A stretch of DNA of 14,488 nt from an uncultured Bacteroidales bacterium. GTDB taxonomy: Bacteria > Bacteroidota > Bacteroidia > Bacteroidales > Muribaculaceae. Within the stretch, counting starts at the first letter, position 1; every line of letters begins with the position of its first letter. A program made the position numbers and the translations under genes. This document shows positions 7,171 through 14,488 of this stretch, piece by piece. The stretch lies in assembly GCA_905210435.1 (NCBI GenBank), contig CAJLWO010000065.1, positions 1 to 14,488 of the forward strand, read 5' to 3'. Under the pieces are notes generated by a model, which saw only the letters and a program-made list of their open reading frames with translations, searched no databases and was not told the origin of the DNA.

Positions 7171-7263
7171 CGCATAAAAACCATGAGAGGGTTGTCTGTG
7201 GTTTCCTCCGGAAAACGCTGAGTTCCTAAGATGAAAAACAGGCATTCTCTAAATTGATACGAT

Positions 7264-7764
7264 ATGAGACGAATTATAACAGCTTTGATTGTGATTGTGG
7301 CAAGTGTGGCGGCATACGCGCAAATGTCCCGTTTCGGCGGGGCTCCGGCGGGGGCTGCTGCCTGGAATGCCCGAATAGAGATGACCGGTGCCAAGACCGG
7401 TAAGTTGGTTCTTACGATGACTCCGTCGAAAGGGTGGCATATATATGGCTTTGAGGTCGGTGAAGGTGGCCCGAAAGCGATGTCAGCCGACTTTACGAAG
7501 TCGGTAGGCGTGAAATTCAAGGGGGATCTGAAGCCTTCGGTGACTCCGGTCAAGACTCACGACGATGTTTTTGATGTCGATGTGACCTATTGGGAGGGTA
7601 AAGTCGTTTTTACCCGCAGCTTTGAGGTGACCGACCCCAGAACGGCTAAAATTACAGGTGTGGTGAACTATCAGGGATGCAATGACGAAACCTGCACGTC
7701 GCCGCAAAAGTACAATATAGTGCTTACCGTACCTGCCGGTACTTCAAATAATTCAGGTAAATAA
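7264..7764 (+). CDS. Secreted stand-alone DsbD N-terminal domain protein
   Basis: This 166-residue protein has a Sec signal peptide (MRRIITALIVIVASVAAYA, cleaved near residue 19) and a single immunoglobulin-like domain of the DsbD N-terminal type (PF11412-like). Signature features are GWHIYGFEVGEGGP near residues 57-70 and NYQGCNDETCTSP at 135-147, whose Cys139 and Cys144 correspond to the redox pair of nDsbD (YQGCADAGFC in E. coli). It lacks the membrane and thioredoxin domains. It sits directly ahead of a full dsbD, 38 nt apart and in the same direction, so it probably takes electrons from that membrane protein, or from a homologous one, and hands them to periplasmic thiol partners. The partner is inferred. 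Confidence 0.85.
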   Translation: MRRIITALIVIVASVAAYAQMSRFGGAPAGAAAWNARIEMTGAKTGKLVLTMTPSKGWHIYGFEVGEGGPKAMSADFTKSVGVKFKGDLKPSVTPVKTHDDVFDVDVTYWEGKVVFTRSFEVTDPRTAKITGVVNYQGCNDETCTSPQKYNIVLTVPAGTSNNSGK

Positions 7765-7802
7765 ACGGCAAACGACCAGTCATTTCATATTAAGGTTTAT
7801 AC

Positions 7803-9791
7803 ATGATGCAAAAAACAATTGACATAAAGGGAAAAATATTTCTGGTGATGCTCCTCGGGCTGCTGTCGCTGACAGCGAAAGGCGCTGACGGAGTGGAATG
7901 GACGGCTGACGCTGTCAGCGATACCGGCAATGCCGGCCATATCGTGGTCACGGCCAAGGTGGCTGATGGCTGTCATTTCTATTCGTTCGCACCCGAGGGA
8001 GGGTATAACTCGCTTGAGATAAAGGTGGAAGGAAACGATGCCGTGCTGTCGACAGGCGACCCCTCCGCATCGATAGCTCCGGAGACGCACTATGAGGAAA
8101 GTCAGGGCGCCGAACTGTCATCATGGAGTAAGGATGTAAGTTTCACAATACCGTTTACTTTTGAGGCTGACAAAGGATATAAAATAAACTTGAAAATAAG
8201 GTATCAGGCATGTGACTCTACCGCCTGCCTCACCCCAAAAACTGTAAATCTGACCCTGACCGGCAACGGGTATGCGGAATCGGAGAACAGTGATACTGCC
8301 GAAGCCGCGCAGGCCAATCAGACAGAAAACGGAGAGGGAAACAACGGAGAACTGACGACTGATGCAGCAATAAACACCCAATGGTGGAGCCCGGTAAAGA
8401 CCACGACTCCGACCACCGACCAGTCGCCCTGGGCTATACTGGTGCTTGGATTTGTCGGCGGTCTTGCAGCGCTGCTCACTCCATGCGTATGGCCGCTGAT
8501 ACCCATGACTCTGAGTTTCTTCCTCAAACAGAAGAAAGGCGGCCGATTCAATTCCGGAGCGCTCACATACGGAGCCGCTATTGTGGTGATATATCTTGTG
8601 CTCGGCATCGCGATAACTCTGATATTCGGCGCGGGCAAACTCAACGAACTTTCGACCAATGCGATATTCAATATCATATTCTTCCTGCTCCTGGTCGTGT
8701 TCGCTATTTCGTTTTTCGGCGCATTCGACATCAAATTGCCGCAGAAGTGGTCGAACGCAATGGACAGCAAGGCCGAGAGCACTTCGGGAATAATAAGCAT
8801 ATTCTTCATGGCGTTCACGCTTGTGCTCGTGTCGTTCTCGTGCACCGGTCCCATTATCGGCACACTTCTGGTGGAGGCCGCATCGCAGGGCAACATACTC
8901 GGTCCGGCACTCGGCATGGGAGGGTTCGCTTTAGGACTTGCCGTGCCGTTCACGCTGTTTGCATTCTTCCCCGGCATGCTCAAGGAGATGCCCAAATCGG
9001 GCGGATGGCTCAATTCGGTAAAAGTGGTGCTCGGTTTCTGCGAGCTTATCCTTTCGCTGAAATTCCTCTCGGTTGCGGATATGGCCTACGGATGGCGTAT
9101 ACTCGACCGCGAGGTGTTCATTTCGATATGGATTGTGCTGTTTGTGATGCTTGGGCTTTATCTTCTCGGCAAACTTCGTTTCAGCCATGACGAGAAGAAG
9201 GACCACGTCGGCGTAGGCCGATTCATACTCGCTATCTTCCCGCTGGCATTTGCAGTATATCTGTTGCCCGGACTGTGGGGCGCACCGCTTAAGGCATGCA
9301 GTGCTTTCGTTCCGCCATTGGAGACTCAGGATTTCAACCTGTATACCCACGATAGCCAATATGTGGAATTTTCGGACTATGACGAGGGTATGGCATACGC
9401 CGAAGAACATCACATGCCGGTGTTGCTTGATTTCTCGGGATACGGATGCGTCAACTGCCGCAACATGGAGGCTGCCGTGTTTGATACGGAACAGGTGCGC
9501 GGCATGCTCGCCGAAAATTTTGTCGTAATCAAACTCATGGTCGACGATAAGAAGGAACTTGTACGCCCCATGAAGGTTACTGCCGGAGGGAGCGACTATA
9601 CACTCGAGGCCGTAGGCGAGAAGTGGGCTTTCCTGCAAAGCTATAAGTTCGGAGCCAATTCCCAGCCGTATTACATCGTGCTTGACAATGCGGGGCAACC
9701 GTTGACCGACCCCGTATATTATGACAACAGTGTGGAGAAGTTCATGCTGTGGCTCAATGAGGGGCTCGAACGGTATAACAGCGGCATATGA
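7803..9791 (+). CDS. dsbD: Thiol:disulfide interchange protein DsbD (full length)
   Basis: The 662 residues show all three DsbD modules. A signal peptide (about 1-28) precedes the periplasmic nDsbD domain with Cys137 and Cys142 in YQACDSTACLTP. An acidic, Asn/Gln-rich linker (about 155-205) leads to a membrane domain of about eight segments (about 210-490) with Cys228 in TPCVWPLIP and Cys347 in SFSCTGP, the pair that passes electrons across the membrane. A C-terminal thioredoxin-like domain holds Cys549-Val-Asn-Cys552 in DFSGYGCVNCRNME. The protein takes electrons from cytoplasmic thioredoxin and reduces periplasmic proteins, such as disulfide isomerases or cytochrome-maturation factors. Its N-terminal pair is spaced C-x4-C, as in the stand-alone protein upstream, where E. 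coli has C-x5-C. The two ATGs at 7803 and 7806 are both possible starts. Confidence 0.95.
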   Translation: MMQKTIDIKGKIFLVMLLGLLSLTAKGADGVEWTADAVSDTGNAGHIVVTAKVADGCHFYSFAPEGGYNSLEIKVEGNDAVLSTGDPSASIAPETHYEESQGAELSSWSKDVSFTIPFTFEADKGYKINLKIRYQACDSTACLTPKTVNLTLTGNGYAESENSDTAEAAQANQTENGEGNNGELTTDAAINTQWWSPVKTTTPTTDQSPWAILVLGFVGGLAALLTPCVWPLIPMTLSFFLKQKKGGRFNSGALTYGAAIVVIYLVLGIAITLIFGAGKLNELSTNAIFNIIFFLLLVVFAISFFGAFDIKLPQKWSNAMDSKAESTSGIISIFFMAFTLVLVSFSCTGPIIGTLLVEAASQGNILGPALGMGGFALGLAVPFTLFAFFPGMLKEMPKSGGWLNSVKVVLGFCELILSLKFLSVADMAYGWRILDREVFISIWIVLFVMLGLYLLGKLRFSHDEKKDHVGVGRFILAIFPLAFAVYLLPGLWGAPLKACSAFVPPLETQDFNLYTHDSQYVEFSDYDEGMAYAEEHHMPVLLDFSGYGCVNCRNMEAAVFDTEQVRGMLAENFVVIKLMVDDKKELVRPMKVTAGGSDYTLEAVGEKWAFLQSYKFGANSQPYYIVLDNAGQPLTDPVYYDNSVEKFMLWLNEGLERYNSGI

Positions 9792-9815
9792 TACAGATAC
9801 CCGGCATGTAATTCC

Positions 9816-9876
9816 GCGGTTAAAAACCGCGGCTACTATATTACTCCGGCCTGTAGTAGCCGCGGTTTTTAACCGC
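9816..9876. repeat. Nested 23-bp inverted repeat (REP-like palindromic element)
   Basis: Two perfectly complementary 23-nt arms (9816-9838 and 9854-9876) surround a 15-nt loop. Each arm is itself palindromic: the left contains CCGCGGTT-AAA-AACCGCGG (9814-9832), and the right has the matching GCGGTT-TTT-AACCGC. The DNA or RNA can therefore fold as one long hairpin or as two short ones. It fills the 130-nt gap between dsbD and mazG. It could end or stabilise the dsbD mRNA, and it has the look of a dispersed intergenic repeat. Without genome data its copy number is unknown. Confidence 0.85.
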
Positions 9877-9921
9877 CCGGCTTCAGCTATACGACAATGA
9901 ACGATTATTATTAAATAAGAT

Positions 9922-10743
9922 ATGTCACATAACCGTCAGGAAAAAATCGAGGCTCTCGGGCGTGTAATCGACGTGCTCGACGAGCTTCGTCTCAAATGTC
10001 CGTGGGACAGGGTGCAGACAAACCAGTCGCTGCGGCCGAATACAATCGAGGAGGTGTACGAACTCTGCGACGCACTCCTCGCCGAAGATAATCCCAATAT
10101 CAAAAAGGAGCTTGGCGATGTATTGCTCCATGTACTTTTTTACAGTAAGATAGGAGAGGAGAAAGAGGAATTTGACATTGCCGATGTGGCCGACGCCCTC
10201 AGCGAAAAACTGATATACCGCCATCCGCATGTATTCGGCACCACGCAAGCCGACAACGCCCATCAGGTGGAACTGAACTGGGAACAGATAAAGCTAAAGG
10301 AGAAGAACGGCAACAAGACCGTGCTGTCGGGTGTACCCGTATCGCTGCCTCCGCTGATCAAGGCATATCGCGTGCAGGAAAAAGCCGCCAATGTGGGATT
10401 CGACTGGGAGAGTCCTGAGGATGTATGGGCAAAGGTAAAGGAGGAAATCGCCGAATTTGAAGAGGAACTGGAACGTTCGCGCGCAGCTTCCGGCAAATCC
10501 GGCAAACCGGAGCCTACGCCTGAAATGCTCGCCGAGTACGGCGACCTGCTGTTTTCGCTCGTCAATGCCGGACGTCTGTACGGCATGCACCCCGATTCGG
10601 CTCTCGAGCTGACAAATAAAAAATTTATCACGCGTTTCAACTCTGTAGAGGATGCTGCCCGTAAACAGGGTCGTGCCCTCAAGGACCTGACATTGGAAGA
10701 AATGGAACAATTATGGCAACAGGCAAAATCAAAAGAAAACTGA
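9922..10743 (+). CDS. mazG: Nucleoside triphosphate pyrophosphohydrolase MazG
   Basis: This 273-residue cytoplasmic enzyme matches full-length MazG (263 in E. coli), with two tandem all-alpha MazG domains. The N-terminal domain has KCPWDRVQTNQSL then the metal-binding EExxE (E43, E44, E47) and ExxD (E63, D66 in KKELGDVLLHVLF). The C-terminal domain repeats EExxE (E174, E175, E178) and ExxD (E205, D208 in EYGDLLFSLVNAGR), with KAYRVQEKAANVGFDW between them. MazG hydrolyses NTPs and dNTPs to the monophosphate plus pyrophosphate, cleaning non-canonical nucleotides and, in E. coli, influencing ppGpp. It leads a closely packed rightward gene series. The next gene starts inside its last 31 bases. 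No TAnnTTTG box was found ahead of it. Confidence 0.95.
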   Translation: MSHNRQEKIEALGRVIDVLDELRLKCPWDRVQTNQSLRPNTIEEVYELCDALLAEDNPNIKKELGDVLLHVLFYSKIGEEKEEFDIADVADALSEKLIYRHPHVFGTTQADNAHQVELNWEQIKLKEKNGNKTVLSGVPVSLPPLIKAYRVQEKAANVGFDWESPEDVWAKVKEEIAEFEEELERSRAASGKSGKPEPTPEMLAEYGDLLFSLVNAGRLYGMHPDSALELTNKKFITRFNSVEDAARKQGRALKDLTLEEMEQLWQQAKSKEN

Positions 10744-11201
10744 TAGTGCTGCTGACAGGGGCGGTATGCCTGGGAGGCGCACATACATCTTTCGCGCGCG
10801 ATTGCTGTCATGCTGGTGCCGCTGCGTGTCACGGTCACGCCAATAGTCAACAGCGTCAGTTCGACTTCGTCATCAGCGATGTCATTTACAAGTCAGATGA
10901 CAATCTGACACGAGTGTGCGGCAATCTTGTCGGGTGTCCGCACACATCGGCACGTATCGACAGCATCACGTTGAAATCGGCCGGAACGAGTATTAAGGCC
11001 AATGATATTGACGGCGTGGATTTCGAGCGTTATTTCCAATGGGAAGATGACGGCAATATATACATAGAGATAGACTTTCCCGGTTGCCGGCAGTCGAGGC
11101 GCATACTTGACTGCTGCGACGGCAGTCAGATAGTGTTCCATACGGCGAAAGGTGATGTGTCCGTCCCTGTCGCGACAAGAAAAGATGAATTGAAGAAGTG
11201 A
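10713..11201 (+). CDS. Secreted cysteine-rich protein of unknown function
   Basis: This 162-residue protein has a clear Sec signal: basic MATGKIKRK, hydrophobic LIVLLTGAVCLGGA, cleavage near SFA-R at about residue 28. The mature part has eight cysteines (31, 32, 39, 69, 75, 125, 134, 135). Near its start is the dense motif CCHAGAAACHGH, which could bind metal or form disulfides. The rest looks beta-rich, with alternating hydrophobic residues (DFVISDVIY, NIYIEIDFPGC, SQIVFHTAKG). I do not recognise a family. The ATG overlaps the mazG end by 31 bp and is supported because it supplies the basic n-region. The stop overlaps the topB GTG start as GTGA, which suggests coupled translation. A link to the nearby DsbD system is possible for a cysteine-rich periplasmic protein but is only inference. 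Confidence 0.7.
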   Translation: MATGKIKRKLIVLLTGAVCLGGAHTSFARDCCHAGAAACHGHANSQQRQFDFVISDVIYKSDDNLTRVCGNLVGCPHTSARIDSITLKSAGTSIKANDIDGVDFERYFQWEDDGNIYIEIDFPGCRQSRRILDCCDGSQIVFHTAKGDVSVPVATRKDELKK

Positions 11202-13228
11202 TAGTCTGTATAACGGAAAAACCGAGCGTGGCCAAAGACATAGCCGCGATACTCGGTGCGACTGTACGCAGGGACGGTTATTATGAGAGCGAAGCCTATA
11301 AGGTGACCTGGACCTACGGTCATCTGTGCACGCTCAAGGAGCCGGCCGATTACACTCCGTTGTGGAAGCGGTGGTCGCTCGGTCAGCTGCCGATGCTGCC
11401 TCCGAAATTTTCCATAAAGGTAATCCACCAGGAGAGCATCGAGCGTCAGTTCAGGGTAATAGAAGAGCTGATAAAGGAGGCCGACGAGGTGATAAACTGC
11501 GGCGATGCCGGCCAGGAAGGAGAACTGATACAGCGCTGGGTGATGCAGAAAGCGTCAATCAAATGTCCCGTGAAACGTCTGTGGATATCGTCACTGACCG
11601 ACGAGGCAATACGCGAGGGATTCAAGAACCTGCGACCGCAGTCGGATTTCGACCCGTTGTATCATGCCGGATTGTCGCGCGCCATAGGCGACTGGATTTT
11701 AGGTATGAACGCGACGCGGCTCTACACGCTTAAATATACCTCGGGCAACGGCAATGTGCTGTCAATCGGACGCGTGCAGACTCCGACCCTTGCTCTTATA
11801 GTGCAGCGGCACAAGGAAATCGAGGCATTCAAGTCGGAGGATTTCTGGGAATTGAAGACCGTGTACCGCGAAGCGACATTCAACGCGCGTACCGGACGCT
11901 ACAAGGATGAACAGGCGGCCAACGCCGCGCTTGAAAGCATACGACCGTGTCAGCTTGTAATCACCGACATAGAGCAGAAGCAGGGACGCGAATCGGCGCC
12001 GCGACTCTTTGACCTTACTTCGCTTCAGGTGGAGACCAACAAAAAATGGGGATGGACAGCCGACGAAACGCTGAGCCTCATACAGTCGCTATACGAAAAG
12101 AAGGTGACGACTTATCCCCGCGTCGACACCACATACCTCTCGGAGGATATTCACGCGAAAATCCCCGACATACTCCGTCAGATGACACCATATGCTCCGC
12201 TTACCGCTCCGGTGTTGTCGCAACAAATTACCAAGTCAAAAAAGATATTCGACAACAGCAAGGTCACCGACCACCACGCCATCATCCCCACGGGGCAGTC
12301 ACCCTCATCGCTCGTAGGCAACGAGCGCTTGCTATATCATCTGATTGCCACGCGATTCATAGCGGCGTTCTATCCCGACTGCCGCTTCGACTCTACGGTC
12401 GTGACGGCCAAGGCGGGAGAGATAGAATTCAGGGCCACCGGCAAGGTAATCACCGACGAAGGCTGGCGCAAAGTGCTGACTCCGGCAAAGGATGATGGCG
12501 ACAAAGGCGATGACAGCCAGGTGCTCCCTCAATTCACTCTCAACGAGAGCGGACCACACGAACCGTTCCTCCAGAAAAAAGCCACACAGCCGCCAAAACC
12601 TTATACCGAGGGAACGCTGCTGCGCGCGATGGAGTCGGCGGGAAAAAATGTCGATGACGAAGAATTGCGCGAGGCTATGAAAGAGAACGGTATCGGACGT
12701 CCGTCGACACGTTCGGCCATCATAGAGACGCTGTTCAAACGTCACTATATCTGCCGTCAGCGCAAAAGCATACTCCCGACAGCGGCCGGCATACAGCTGA
12801 TCGAGACCATCAACCAGGAGTTGCTGAAAAGTCCCAAACTTACCGGAATATGGGAGAACAAGTTGCGCAGGATAGAACGCCGGCAATATTCGGCGCCGGA
12901 ATTTATCGACGAACTGAAACAACAGATTTCGGAAATTGTTATAAATGTGCTGAGCGACAACACATCGTCGCGCATAGAGGTGAAGCAGGAAGCCGAAAAA
13001 CCGGCGGTCAAGACGACAAAGCCGACGAAGCCCCGTGCGCCGCGCATAACATCGTTCGAGCAGGTAACGTGTCCGTACTGCAAGAAAGGGCATATAATAA
13101 AAGGTCGTACGGCTTTCGGGTGTAGCGAATATAAAGCGGGCTGCTCGTTGCGTCTGCCGTTCGACACATATCCCGACAGTCTGACGCCATCCAAACTCAA
13201 AAAGATGATAGAGAAACTTCAGAAATAG
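11198..13228 (+). CDS. topB: DNA topoisomerase III (type IA)
   Basis: The 676 residues begin with the toprim fold (MIVCITEKPSVAKDIAAILGA, catalytic Glu7) and its acidic motif NCGDAGQEGELIQRW near residues 99-113, the usual Bacteroidota variant of DxDxEGE. The active-site tyrosine is Tyr306 in TTYPRVDTTYL. HHAIIPTG and GIGRPSTRSAIIETLF, also standard for topoisomerase III, follow. The C-terminus has a basic linker and one four-cysteine zinc ribbon (TCPYCKKGH...GCSEYKAGCSLRLPF). The enzyme relaxes and decatenates DNA by single-strand passage in the cytoplasm. The start is GTG, overlapping the previous stop as GTGA. It is chosen because MIVCITEKPSVA is the conserved first strand and no ATG lies nearby in frame. 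Confidence 0.95.
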   Translation: MIVCITEKPSVAKDIAAILGATVRRDGYYESEAYKVTWTYGHLCTLKEPADYTPLWKRWSLGQLPMLPPKFSIKVIHQESIERQFRVIEELIKEADEVINCGDAGQEGELIQRWVMQKASIKCPVKRLWISSLTDEAIREGFKNLRPQSDFDPLYHAGLSRAIGDWILGMNATRLYTLKYTSGNGNVLSIGRVQTPTLALIVQRHKEIEAFKSEDFWELKTVYREATFNARTGRYKDEQAANAALESIRPCQLVITDIEQKQGRESAPRLFDLTSLQVETNKKWGWTADETLSLIQSLYEKKVTTYPRVDTTYLSEDIHAKIPDILRQMTPYAPLTAPVLSQQITKSKKIFDNSKVTDHHAIIPTGQSPSSLVGNERLLYHLIATRFIAAFYPDCRFDSTVVTAKAGEIEFRATGKVITDEGWRKVLTPAKDDGDKGDDSQVLPQFTLNESGPHEPFLQKKATQPPKPYTEGTLLRAMESAGKNVDDEELREAMKENGIGRPSTRSAIIETLFKRHYICRQRKSILPTAAGIQLIETINQELLKSPKLTGIWENKLRRIERRQYSAPEFIDELKQQISEIVINVLSDNTSSRIEVKQEAEKPAVKTTKPTKPRAPRITSFEQVTCPYCKKGHIIKGRTAFGCSEYKAGCSLRLPFDTYPDSLTPSKLKKMIEKLQK

Positions 13229-13239
13229 ATATTGGAAAG

Positions 13240-13422
13240 ATGAACGATTTGTTACAGTGGGTAGTTGTCATTGTCGTACTGGTAGCGGTGACAATCTACA
13301 TAGTCAGAAAGATGTCGCGCAAAGGCTCCCATGGAGGATGTGCCGGATGCGGACTTAACGGCCTTTGCAAAAAGGACGATTGCTGTGACAGAAACGAAAA
13401 TGCGGACAAAAAACGCGAATAA
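13240..13422 (+). CDS. FeoB-associated-type Cys-rich small membrane protein
   Basis: This 60-residue protein has one N-terminal membrane segment (about residues 6-23, rich in Val and Ile), then basic RKMSRKGSHGG and a cysteine cluster C34-x2-C37-x5-C43-x4-C48-C49, ending in a charged tail. The layout is that of the FeoB-associated Cys-rich family (PF12669-like), usually coded beside the ferrous-iron transporter FeoB. No feoA or feoB is in this window, so a role in iron transport here is only by family name. It lies 11 nt after topB and 11 nt before the transporter gene, and is probably co-transcribed. Confidence 0.75.
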   Translation: MNDLLQWVVVIVVLVAVTIYIVRKMSRKGSHGGCAGCGLNGLCKKDDCCDRNENADKKRE

Positions 13423-13433
13423 AAATAAAAATA

Positions 13434-14390
13434 ATGGAACACTCGTCAAGAAACAGTCTTTGGAAAGGGTATCTGCTGGCGGCGATAGCGGAAATCACAT
13501 ACGGTATGAATCCGTTGTTCGCAGTGCCGCTCTACGAAAATGATGGAATGAATCCCGACAGCGTGGTATTTTTCCGTTATATAATGGCTTTGCCTATTAT
13601 TGCAGCGATGGTGATATTGCGTGGCCGCAGACTTGCGATACCGCGTTATGCCGTTGTCCCGTCAGTCATATTGGGATTGCTGATGGCACTGTCGTCGCTG
13701 ACACTGTTTCTGAGCTACAAATATATGAACGCCGGCATTGCATCGACTCTGCTTTTCATATATCCTATAATAGTGGCTCTGATAATGGTGATATTTTTCA
13801 AGGAACGAATATCGGTGCGTCTGATATGCTGCATAATAGTGTCGCTAATAGGCATAGCGTTGCTGTACAAAGGCCCGGATGGAGCTACTCTTGACACGAC
13901 TGGAACGATATTTGTGGTGATATCAGCGCTTTCCTATGCGATATATCTCGTAGGTATCAATCACAGGCGCATGGAGGGTATACCCATTCTTCCGCTAACG
14001 TTTTTCATGCTTCTGTTCGGCACGCTCCTATTTGCAGGGCGAATTGCAACAGGGGTGGAACTGACGGTCCCGAAAGTATGGTATCATTGGGGAAATCTTA
14101 TCGGACTCGCTGTGTTCCCGACGGCCATATCATTCATCTGCACCACACGCGCCATACAGCTGATAGGCCCGATGCCTACCGCGATACTCGGCGCGCTTGA
14201 GCCGGCATCGGCCATATTCTTCGGTGTTACGATACTCGGACAGGGGATAACATCGCGGGATTTGCTGGGACTTGTGCTCATTGTGGCGGCCGTGACTACC
14301 GTGATAGCCGGCTCGCAGGTCACTACTGTGCTGATGCGCGTGCGCAAGATGTTCCCTCGGCTGCCGTTTACTATTTTTAAAAAGCGCTGA
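13434..14390 (+). CDS. EamA/DMT-superfamily transporter
   Basis: This 318-residue, strongly hydrophobic protein has about ten membrane segments in two homologous EamA halves (about 11-146 and 157-293). Each half has the usual features: ITYGMNPLFA and FFRYIMALPII in the first, ending SLIGIALLY; ALSYAIYLVGINHRR and LGALEPASAIFFGVTILGQ in the second. These proteins are inner-membrane exporters of metabolites, such as amino acids or nucleotide derivatives, but the substrate cannot be told from sequence. The C-terminal tail is basic (RKMFPRLPFTIFKKR). It is the last gene of the mazG-led series, with a good terminator about 50 nt after the stop. Confidence 0.9.
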   Translation: MEHSSRNSLWKGYLLAAIAEITYGMNPLFAVPLYENDGMNPDSVVFFRYIMALPIIAAMVILRGRRLAIPRYAVVPSVILGLLMALSSLTLFLSYKYMNAGIASTLLFIYPIIVALIMVIFFKERISVRLICCIIVSLIGIALLYKGPDGATLDTTGTIFVVISALSYAIYLVGINHRRMEGIPILPLTFFMLLFGTLLFAGRIATGVELTVPKVWYHWGNLIGLAVFPTAISFICTTRAIQLIGPMPTAILGALEPASAIFFGVTILGQGITSRDLLGLVLIVAAVTTVIAGSQVTTVLMRVRKMFPRLPFTIFKKR

Positions 14391-14440
14391 TTTGTCACGG
14401 CTCTTTCATTTAAGACAAAAATAGAGACATAGCCCCCCCC

Positions 14441-14472
14441 TTACCCGGTTCATTGTGAATCGGGTAATTTTT
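14441..14472 (+). terminator. Intrinsic terminator of the mazG-to-transporter cluster
   Basis: TTACCCGGTTCA (14441-14452) and TGAATCGGGTAA (14456-14467) form a 12-bp stem with one G:T pair and a TTG loop, followed by TTTTT. A C8 tract lies directly before the stem at 14433-14440. Confidence 0.8.
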
Positions 14473-14488
14473 ATGATTTTGTATGTCA

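Larger units (their letters stand above)
6961..7263. other. Divergent intergenic promoter region
   Basis: This 303-nt AT-rich gap separates two divergent units and holds no gene. It carries a -7 box facing each way (7007-7014 minus, 7163-7170 plus). Between them is a direct repeat TTAAAAATCG at 7069-7078 and 7099-7108, spaced 30 bp start to start, about three helical turns, and so on one face of the DNA. This could be a regulator-binding site, though the AT content makes chance possible. Confidence 0.4.

Noticed and set aside
8381..9190. 269-codon plus-strand open frame inside dsbD
   Set aside because: It is an alternate frame of the clearly identified DsbD membrane domain, rich in Arg and His with no membrane or family features. 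Its openness follows from codon bias.
12332..13093. 253-codon minus-strand open frame opposite topB
   Set aside because: Antisense shadow of conserved topoisomerase III sequence, with no recognisable fold and no promoter.
14433..14440. C8 tract (and the G7 tract near 408-414) as phase-variation sites
   Set aside because: Both lie outside coding sequence and not in a promoter spacer, so slippage would not switch a reading frame. No invertible repeats flank them.
1..14488. CRISPR array, insertion sequence, integrase or toxin-antitoxin system
   Set aside because: No regularly spaced direct repeats, transposase or recombinase motifs were seen. MazG here is the pyrophosphohydrolase and has no mazEF genes beside it.

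Overview
The window looks like a chromosomal segment from a member of the Bacteroidales, and probably Muribaculaceae-like, although the family level is only an impression. The support is: several promoters of the Bacteroidota type (-7 box TAnnTTTG), a DUF4270 lipoprotein coded after a short GT5-like protein, an outer-membrane beta-barrel protein with a TonB-receptor-like plug, a Bacteroidota-style topoisomerase III with the toprim signature DAGQEGE, and a moderate-GC genome with AT-rich intergenic DNA. Most of the window is ordinary housekeeping and envelope gene content. I see no CRISPR array, prophage, transposase or defence island.

Layout, left to right. Positions 1-177 hold the AT-rich 3' end of an unidentified gene that is cut by the window edge. 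Next come a promoter with a roughly 200-nt leader and an outer-membrane beta-barrel gene (493-2570) broken by a one-base frameshift near 1563. After a strong hairpin, two monocistronic-looking genes follow: a maltose/galactoside-type O-acetyltransferase (2789-3370) and rubrerythrin (3507-4097). On the minus strand are a tRNA-Thr(CGU) with its own promoter and terminator, and a two-gene unit: a GT5-like half-protein (6960-6154) coupled through ATGA to a DUF4270 lipoprotein (6157-4772).

From an intergenic region with two divergent promoters (6961-7263), a thiol-reduction pair runs rightward: a stand-alone secreted DsbD N-terminal domain (7264-7764) and a full three-domain DsbD (7803-9791). Together they should carry electrons from cytoplasmic thioredoxin to periplasmic proteins. 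A 23-bp nested inverted repeat separates this pair from a tightly packed rightward cluster. That cluster is mazG, a secreted cysteine-rich unknown protein (overlapping by 31 bp), topoisomerase III (GTGA overlap), a small FeoB-associated-type Cys-rich membrane protein, and an EamA/DMT transporter. A good intrinsic terminator closes it at 14441-14472.

The points most worth a second look are the degenerate half-length starch-synthase-like protein coupled to a DUF4270 lipoprotein, the nested palindromic repeat after dsbD, the paired stand-alone and full DsbD N-terminal domains, the cysteine-rich protein wedged between mazG and topB, the frameshift in the outer-membrane protein, and two A:C mismatches in the tRNA. 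None of these amounts to proof of a new system.
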